Shown one piece after another: positions 43,467 to 48,015 of a stretch of DNA of 48,015 nt (positions within the stretch are counted from its first letter, which is position 1; every line of letters starts with the position of its first letter). The position numbers were made by a program, and so were the translations under genes. Source of the stretch: Luteimonas aquatica (GTDB lineage Bacteria > Pseudomonadota > Gammaproteobacteria > Xanthomonadales > Xanthomonadaceae). Under the pieces are notes generated by a model. The model was given only the letters and a program-made list of their open reading frames with translations. It was not told the DNA's origin and made no database searches. Location of the stretch: positions 1-48,015 of the forward strand of contig NZ_JALBFU010000005.1 of NCBI RefSeq assembly GCF_022662575.1, in the 5' to 3' direction.

Positions 43467-44141
43467 ATGTCCATCGAATCCGACGCCTCGATCGTTTCCC
43501 GTCCCGCTTCCGCGCGCGCCACGGCCGTGGTCTTCGAGCGCAAGCAGTACGAGCGCGCCGTCACCGGCAACGTGCTGGCGGCGCAGGACTGGGCGCGGCT
43601 GGACGAACTGGACACGCTGCTGGCGCGCGCCAACGCGCTCTACGACCAGGCCTCCGCCGAGATCGCCCAGGCCCGCGAGCAGGGCCATGCGGCCGGCTTC
43701 GCCGAGGGCCTCAAGCGCGTCGAGCAGCAGATGACCGAGCAGCTGGCCGCGCTCAACGAGCGCCGCGCGCGCGTGCTGGCCGAGGCCAGCGGCCGGGTGG
43801 TCGACTTGGCCTGCGCCATCGTCGCCCGCATCGCCCCGGGCTTCGACGCCAAGACCGTGGTGCCGCCGATGGTGATGCGCGCGGTGGAAGCCGCGCAGGC
43901 CGAGCAGTTCCTGCTGATCCGCGTGCACCCGTCCGTGCGCGAGAGCGTGGCGGCCGGCCTGGGTGCGGTGCGCCAGGCGCATCCGGCGGTCGGCGTGATC
44001 GAACTGGTCGACGACCTCAGCCTGGATCCGCTCAGCTGCGTGGTGGTGTCCGAGGCCGGCGAGGTGCGCGCCGGCGTGGCCCAGCAGATCGAAGCGATCC
44101 GCACCGCGCTGGCCAGCGCCGCGGGCGGGCATCGGGAATGA
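43467..44141 (+). CDS. sctL: Type III secretion stator protein SctL
   Basis: 224 aa. A long helical N-terminal half (residues about 35-115, with AQAREQGHAAGFAEGLKRVE) precedes a compact C-terminal domain (VDLACAIVARI, LIRVHPSVRESV, GVIELVDDLSLDPLSCVV). This is the FliH/YscL pattern; SctL links the ATPase SctN to SctQ and controls ATPase activity. Overlaps sctN by ATGA. Confidence 0.92.
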   Translation: MSIESDASIVSRPASARATAVVFERKQYERAVTGNVLAAQDWARLDELDTLLARANALYDQASAEIAQAREQGHAAGFAEGLKRVEQQMTEQLAALNERRARVLAEASGRVVDLACAIVARIAPGFDAKTVVPPMVMRAVEAAQAEQFLLIRVHPSVRESVAAGLGAVRQAHPAVGVIELVDDLSLDPLSCVVVSEAGEVRAGVAQQIEAIRTALASAAGGHRE

Positions 44142-45508
44142 ATACCGACAAGCCCGACGCCCCGCTGCTCGGCGACGCGCCCGGCTTCGCCGACGATCCG
44201 CTGTTCGGCGCGCTGGCCAAGGCGCATTCGCTGTCGATCGAGCGCGTCGGCCGCGTCGCCGAGGCCTATGGCACGCTGATCCGCGCCACCGGCCTGAAGG
44301 CCTCGATCGGCGAGCTGTGCCACTTGCGCAACCCGCCCGGCGCGGGCGATCCGAACTTCAAGCTCGCCGCCGAGGTGGTCGGCGTCTCCAAGCAGCTCAC
44401 CCTGCTCACCCCGCTCGGACCGCTCGACGGCATCGCCGCCACCACCGAGGTGGTGGCCAGCGGCCAGCAGGCGGCGGTGCGCGCCGGCCCCGGCCTGCTC
44501 GGCCGCATCCTCGACGCGCACGGCGAGCCGATCGACGGCAAGGGCGCCATCGGCCCCTCGGTGCCGGCGCCGATCTACGCCGCCTCGCCCAATCCGCTGG
44601 CGCGCAACCTCATCGAGCGCCCCTTCTCCACCGGCGTGCGCGCCATCGACGCCACCATGACCGCCGGCGAAGGCCAGCGCATCGGCATCTTCGCCGTCGC
44701 CGGCGGCGGCAAGAGCACCCTGCTCGGCATGCTGGCGCGCGGCGGCAACGCCGAGGTCAACGTGATCGTGCTGGTGGGCGAGCGCGGCCGCGAGGTCAAC
44801 GAATTCATCCACGACAACCTCGGCGCCGCGGGCCTGGCCAAGTCGGTGATCGTGGTCGCCACCTCCGACCGCCCGGCGCTGGAGCGCAGCCGCGCCGCCT
44901 GGGTCGGCACCGCCATCGCCGAATATTTCCGCGACCAGGGCAAGCGCGTGCTGCTGCTGATGGACTCGGTGACGCGCTTCGCGCGCGCGCTGCGCGACGT
45001 CGGCCTGGCCATCGGCGAGCCGCCGGCCCGGCGCGGCTTCCCGCCCTCGGTGTTCAGCGCCATGCCACGCCTGTTCGAGCGTGCCGGCAACAACGACAAG
45101 GGCTCGATCACCGCCTTCTACACCGTGCTGGCCGAGGACGAGGACGGCGGCGACCCGATCGTCGAGGAAGTGCGTTCGATCCTCGACGGCCATATCGTGC
45201 TTTCGCGCAAGCTCGCCGCCGCCTACCACTACCCGGCCATCGACGTGCTCACGTCGCTGAGCCGCACCATGCCGCGCGTGGTCGATCAGGCCCACCTGCG
45301 CGCCGCCGGCCAGCTGCGCAAGTACCTGGCCAAGTACAACGACATCGAGCTGCTGCTGCAGCTGGGCGAGTACAAGCGCGGCACCGACCCCGACGCCGAT
45401 GTCGCCATCGACAAGATCGGTCCGATCCGCAAGCTGCTGCAGCAGTCGGCGACCGAGCTGGTGCCCTTCGCGCAATCCTCCGATGCGCTGCGCAGGCTGT
45501 TCGCATGA
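44138..45508 (+). CDS. sctN: Type III secretion ATPase SctN
   Basis: 456 aa. A hexameric ATPase that unfolds substrates and strips chaperones. Walker A is FAVAGGGKSTLL (about residues 185-196), as in YscN; the Walker B Asp276 is in VLLLMDSVTRFA; the GERGREVNEF catalytic-Glu motif and the late DGHIVLSRKLA are present. Related to flagellar FliI and F1 beta. The start at 44138 overlaps the sctL stop. Followed by sctO with another ATGA overlap. Confidence 0.98.
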   Translation: MNTDKPDAPLLGDAPGFADDPLFGALAKAHSLSIERVGRVAEAYGTLIRATGLKASIGELCHLRNPPGAGDPNFKLAAEVVGVSKQLTLLTPLGPLDGIAATTEVVASGQQAAVRAGPGLLGRILDAHGEPIDGKGAIGPSVPAPIYAASPNPLARNLIERPFSTGVRAIDATMTAGEGQRIGIFAVAGGGKSTLLGMLARGGNAEVNVIVLVGERGREVNEFIHDNLGAAGLAKSVIVVATSDRPALERSRAAWVGTAIAEYFRDQGKRVLLLMDSVTRFARALRDVGLAIGEPPARRGFPPSVFSAMPRLFERAGNNDKGSITAFYTVLAEDEDGGDPIVEEVRSILDGHIVLSRKLAAAYHYPAIDVLTSLSRTMPRVVDQAHLRAAGQLRKYLAKYNDIELLLQLGEYKRGTDPDADVAIDKIGPIRKLLQQSATELVPFAQSSDALRRLFA

Positions 45509-45996
45509 GCAAGCGCTATCCCTTGGCCACCCTGCTGCGTTTGCGCGAGCATCGCACCGAGACCGCGCGCATGCAGGTGCTGGAGTGCCAGCGCGCGGTG
45601 GCCGCCTGCCGCGACGCCTGCACCGTGATCGAGGGCGAGATCCGCGACCTGCAGCACGACCGCGCCGACCAGCGCCGCCGCCTGCTCGATCCGCCGCCGG
45701 CGGGCGTGCCCTGGCCGATGGCGCTGGAGCAGCGCGAGGCGCATATCGATCTGCTGGCCAACTACATCGTCGCCGCGCAGCAGCGACTGGCGCAGGCCCA
45801 GCAGAGGCTGCGCGAGGCCGAGCGCGTGCTGGACGAGGCGCGCACCGCCTTCTTCCGCGCCAAGGCCCGCCAAGAGGCGCTGGAGAAGCGCAAGGACGCC
45901 TGGCGTGGCGAACAGCGCGCGCTGGAGGCGAGAATGGACGAGGCCGCGGCCGAGGATTTGCAGCAGGCCGCGCGGCTGATGCAGGTGAGCGAATGA
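45505..45996 (+). CDS. sctO: Type III secretion ATPase stalk protein SctO
   Basis: 163 aa, almost entirely charged helix and coiled coil (Arg/Glu/Gln/Ala-rich), with the start YPLATLLRLREHRTETA typical of the FliJ/YscO family. SctO is the central stalk that connects SctN to SctV. It sits directly after sctN with an ATGA overlap, the normal position. Identity of the family is by position and coiled-coil pattern, since sequences are poorly conserved. Confidence 0.88.
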   Translation: MSKRYPLATLLRLREHRTETARMQVLECQRAVAACRDACTVIEGEIRDLQHDRADQRRRLLDPPPAGVPWPMALEQREAHIDLLANYIVAAQQRLAQAQQRLREAERVLDEARTAFFRAKARQEALEKRKDAWRGEQRALEARMDEAAAEDLQQAARLMQVSE

Positions 45997-46008
45997 GGAG
46001 GGCTGAGC

Positions 46009-46773
46009 ATGAGCATCGAGCGTAGGGAATCCCGTCGCGCCGACGAGGCGCGCATGGAGCGCCAGGCCGAGGCGCGCCAGGTGGAAGCGCGGCAGATCGG
46101 CAACCGGCACGAGGCCGCCAGCGCCGAGCACGTCGACCGTTTCCGCGCCGCGTTGGAACGCCAGGCCGAGGGCAAGGCGCCGACGCAGCCGACGCAGCGA
46201 CAGAACGAACAGTCGCAGGCCCGGACCCGTTCCGAAAACTCCGCCAAAGCCGCTGCCGAACAGGCCAGGCTGGCCGCCGAGCAGGGCGCCTCCGGGACGC
46301 GCGAGAGCGCCGGCGCTTCCCGCTCGGCGCTGCAGGGACTGAAGGAGCGCGACACCCGCAAGGGTGGCGGCGATGGCGGCGGCACCGGTTCGGAAGCCAC
46401 CAAGAGCGATATCGCCGGCCTCTGGCAGGCGCAGATGGCGCTGCGCAGCGAGGCCGCCCCGGTGCCGACGGCCCCGGCGCCGGTCAATACCCAGGTTTTC
46501 GCCGAGCTGATCCAGAAGCACGTGCGCCAGATGGCCGCCAGCGACGATGCCGCCCGCGACAGCGACGGCCAGGTGCTGCTGCGCATGTCCGACGCCACCT
46601 TGCCGGGGACCGACCTGCTGCTCAGCCGCACCGCCACCGGCTGGACGCTGCGCGCCGACTCGCGCTCGCGCGACAGCTACGAGGCGATCCGGCGCGCCGC
46701 TCCCGAACTGGCCCGGCGCTTTGCCGACAGCGATCTCGGCGAGCTGACCATCGACCCGCATTTCCATGCCTGA
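46009..46773 (+). CDS. sctP: Type III secretion needle-length regulator SctP
   Basis: 254 aa. The first 130 residues are Glu/Gln/Ala/Arg-rich and disordered. The C-terminal domain (about residues 160-250: QVLLRMSDATLPGTDLLLSRT in pieces, WTLRADSRSRDSYEAI, FADSDLGELTIDPHF) matches the substrate-specificity-switch domain of SctP/FliK-like proteins, which contacts SctU. AGGAGGG is placed 6 nt before the ATG. It ends the sctI-to-sctP run; a 233-bp gap with a palindromic box follows. Confidence 0.83.
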   Translation: MSIERRESRRADEARMERQAEARQVEARQIGNRHEAASAEHVDRFRAALERQAEGKAPTQPTQRQNEQSQARTRSENSAKAAAEQARLAAEQGASGTRESAGASRSALQGLKERDTRKGGGDGGGTGSEATKSDIAGLWQAQMALRSEAAPVPTAPAPVNTQVFAELIQKHVRQMAASDDAARDSDGQVLLRMSDATLPGTDLLLSRTATGWTLRADSRSRDSYEAIRRAAPELARRFADSDLGELTIDPHFHA

Positions 46774-46891
46774 GCGCGGTCCTCACCGGGCTTTCGCGAC
46801 GGCCCAGTCATGCTGCCGCCATGAAAGGCCGACAGGATCACGGAAAGGCCGGGTCGGCCGGGGTCTCGCCGCAGGGGGAGATTTCGCCACC

Positions 46892-46907
46892 CTAGGGATT
46901 GCCCTAG
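46892..46907. promoter_or_regulatory. Palindromic T3SS-associated box, copy 3
   Basis: CTAGGG-ATTG-CCCTAG, a perfect dyad with the same 4-bp spacing as copy 1. A weak -10-like TTAACT lies 23 bp downstream (46931-46936), and the gene at 47007 begins 99 bp after the box. The rest of the 233-bp gap holds short GGCC-type palindromes and nothing else recognised. Confidence 0.65.
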
Positions 46908-47006
46908 TATCGGCCCCAGGGATTGTCTGCTTAACTTGATCCATGGACCGGTCCGGGGGGATCCGCCGTCAAGGCGCCCCCGACCACTTCCGGAGACGAC
47001 GCACTG

Positions 47007-47594
47007 ATGGCACCGCCCACCCGCCGCGCAGTTCCCCGCAAGCGACCCGCCGCAAGGCCGGTGCCGCAGGCGCGCGCCGGCCTGGAGATGACTTCCGTCG
47101 CGGAAAACGTCGAAGAAGGTGGCGCCGGTCAGCAGCGCGAGGAACTGCTCGCTACATTCGAGGCCGCGCTGCGCGAGCAGCCCGGCATGGATGAGAAGAG
47201 CCTGGAGATCATGCTCCAGCAGTTCCGCGAGACGATCGACAGCGCGCCGCTGGATCCGTCGCTGACGGTTCCGGATCGCAACATGTGGCTGGAAACGATC
47301 GATGCCCTGGTTCGCAGCCAGAGCATTACCGAGGCCGACCGCAGCGAGCTGATCCGCGAATTCGATGAGGCCATGGCGCCTCTGCAAGATCAGGATGTGC
47401 TCGTTGCCCTCGAGTTCGCGCAACGCATCCAGCGCGATGGCCGCGAAAAGGCGCTTGAGTGGTTCAACGCCCAGCGCGAGCAGCAGGAACAGGCGGCCGG
47501 GCAACAGACCCCGGCGCGCGAAGGACCTTCGCAGTTCCGTCAATCGATCACTAAATCGCGTTCACGCAGGTTGCGCGGTCCTCCCGGCGTGTAG
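47007..47594 (+). CDS. Unknown helical protein in the type III secretion regulon
   Basis: 195 aa. An Arg/Pro-rich start (residues 1-25) is followed by a mostly helical acidic middle (EELLATFEAALREQPGMDEKSLEIM, MWLETIDALVRSQSITEAD) and a basic C-terminus (KSRSRRL). No membrane segment. I recognise no family. It has a CGGAGA ribosome-binding site before ATG 47007 and a box upstream like those of other secretion genes, and it lies just before a needle/filament-like gene, where a chaperone or substrate would be expected. Function unknown. Confidence 0.65.
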   Translation: MAPPTRRAVPRKRPAARPVPQARAGLEMTSVAENVEEGGAGQQREELLATFEAALREQPGMDEKSLEIMLQQFRETIDSAPLDPSLTVPDRNMWLETIDALVRSQSITEADRSELIREFDEAMAPLQDQDVLVALEFAQRIQRDGREKALEWFNAQREQQEQAAGQQTPAREGPSQFRQSITKSRSRRLRGPPGV

Positions 47595-47671
47595 GTTTGA
47601 ATCTTCGCATTAAGGCCTGACAAGGTCGCAAGACACTCAAATTCACTACACAATTCTTCGGAGAACACATC

Positions 47672-47977
47672 ATGAGCAACACTGTCGACATCATCGGTAA
47701 CCTGGCCAAGCTGACCCTGAGCGGCGACATCGACGGCGCCGGTGCTAACAAGAGCTGGCTGCATGCCGTTGCCAAGGCCATGGGCCAGAAGATGGGCGAG
47801 CTGGCTTCCAGCATGGTCACCAATGCCAACCTCGTGGCCAGCCCGAACGAGAAGATCTCCAGCTCGGCCTCTGCGAAGCTGACCGCGGACAGCCAGCTGT
47901 TCTCGATGGTCTCCAACGCCACCTCGACCGCGCTCAAGAGCGCCGGCGAAGGCAACGTCGCCCTGGTCCGCAAGTAA
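47672..47977 (+). CDS. Second small needle/filament-like type III protein
   Basis: 101 aa, soluble, helical, without Cys. The stretch NKSWLHAVAKAMGQKMGELASSM (about residues 25-48) parallels GNWMRALAESGMRNLDAQASKI of the protein at 40915. Its end (SQLFSMVSNATSTALKSAGEG then NVALVRK) recalls the C-terminal helix of EspA-type filament and needle proteins. A clear GGAGAA lies about 7 nt before the ATG. It could be the true needle, an outer filament or a tip protein; the cluster continues to the right of the window. Confidence 0.6.
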   Translation: MSNTVDIIGNLAKLTLSGDIDGAGANKSWLHAVAKAMGQKMGELASSMVTNANLVASPNEKISSSASAKLTADSQLFSMVSNATSTALKSAGEGNVALVRK

Positions 47978-48015
47978 GCCCGGCGACAAGCGTCATCCAG
48001 AAGCGGGCCCCGGTA

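Noticed and set aside
43640..45475. Open minus-strand frame of 611 codons opposite sctL and sctN
   Set aside because: Antisense shadow; SctN Walker motifs and the ATGA overlaps define the real genes.
30402..46773. Reading the cluster as a flagellar system
   Set aside because: SctJ is a lipoprotein, SctD has an FHA domain, an SctI rod protein and an SctP regulator are present, and no flagellin, hook, rod or motor genes are seen; only the FliO-like gene recalls flagella.

Overview
The window is a very GC-rich chromosomal segment (around 70% GC by eye) with dense, compact bacterial coding. Protein features point to the Lysobacteraceae/Xanthomonadaceae (a Lysobacter- or Luteimonas-like gammaproteobacterium): a Xanthomonas-style TonB receptor beside a TPR-sulfotransferase, split glyQ/glyS, BPSS1780-like and SYLF proteins, and the palindromic CGTCATTCC intergenic repeat. 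The genus assignment is inference; I could run no searches. No rRNA, tRNA, CRISPR array, insertion sequence or replication origin was seen.

Left two thirds (1-30 kb): mostly core or housekeeping genes. In order these are a 5'-truncated TonB-dependent receptor; a TPR-sulfotransferase; a four-gene glycyl-tRNA synthetase operon (glyQ, small membrane protein, GST, glyS, joined by ATGA overlaps); a GMP-synthase-like amidotransferase and a membrane protein; an aspartyl protease with a small DUF6249-like membrane protein; a divergent ECF sigma factor with a probable regulator; an RDD protein with tatABC; a SYLF lipid-binding protein; hemH, an alpha/beta hydrolase and a hypothetical; a DUF45 metalloprotease; rdgC flanked by palindromic repeats; ttcA; a DUF465 protein; a three-gene set of single-pass membrane proteins opposite a polytopic membrane protein; and plsB with an upstream lipoprotein.

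Right third (about 29.9-48.0 kb, continuing past the right edge): a non-flagellar type III secretion system (injectisome). On the minus strand an operon runs from a cytosolic sensor kinase and a FixJ-like response regulator straight into sctQ, sctR, sctS and sctT. sctU is convergent to sctT. On the plus strand lie a FliO-like gene and sctV, then sctD, a needle-like protein, sctI, sctJ, sctK, sctL, sctN, sctO and sctP, an unknown gene, and a second needle/filament-like gene. Together they encode the export gate (R, S, T, U, V), inner-membrane rings (D, J), cytosolic sorting platform and ATPase complex (Q, K, L, N, O), inner rod and needle (I, F-like), and the length regulator (P). The secretin, translocators and most chaperones are not in the window.

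The points most worth a second look are (i) a palindromic box, CTAGGG-N4-CCCTAG, at three places beside the secretion genes, each with a candidate -10 element 22-24 bp away, plausibly the operator of the cluster's own FixJ-like regulator; (ii) a FliO-like protein, normally flagellar, inside an injectisome cluster; (iii) a SctR with an extra Pro/Ala-rich segment of about 85 residues; and (iv) two related small needle/filament-like proteins.
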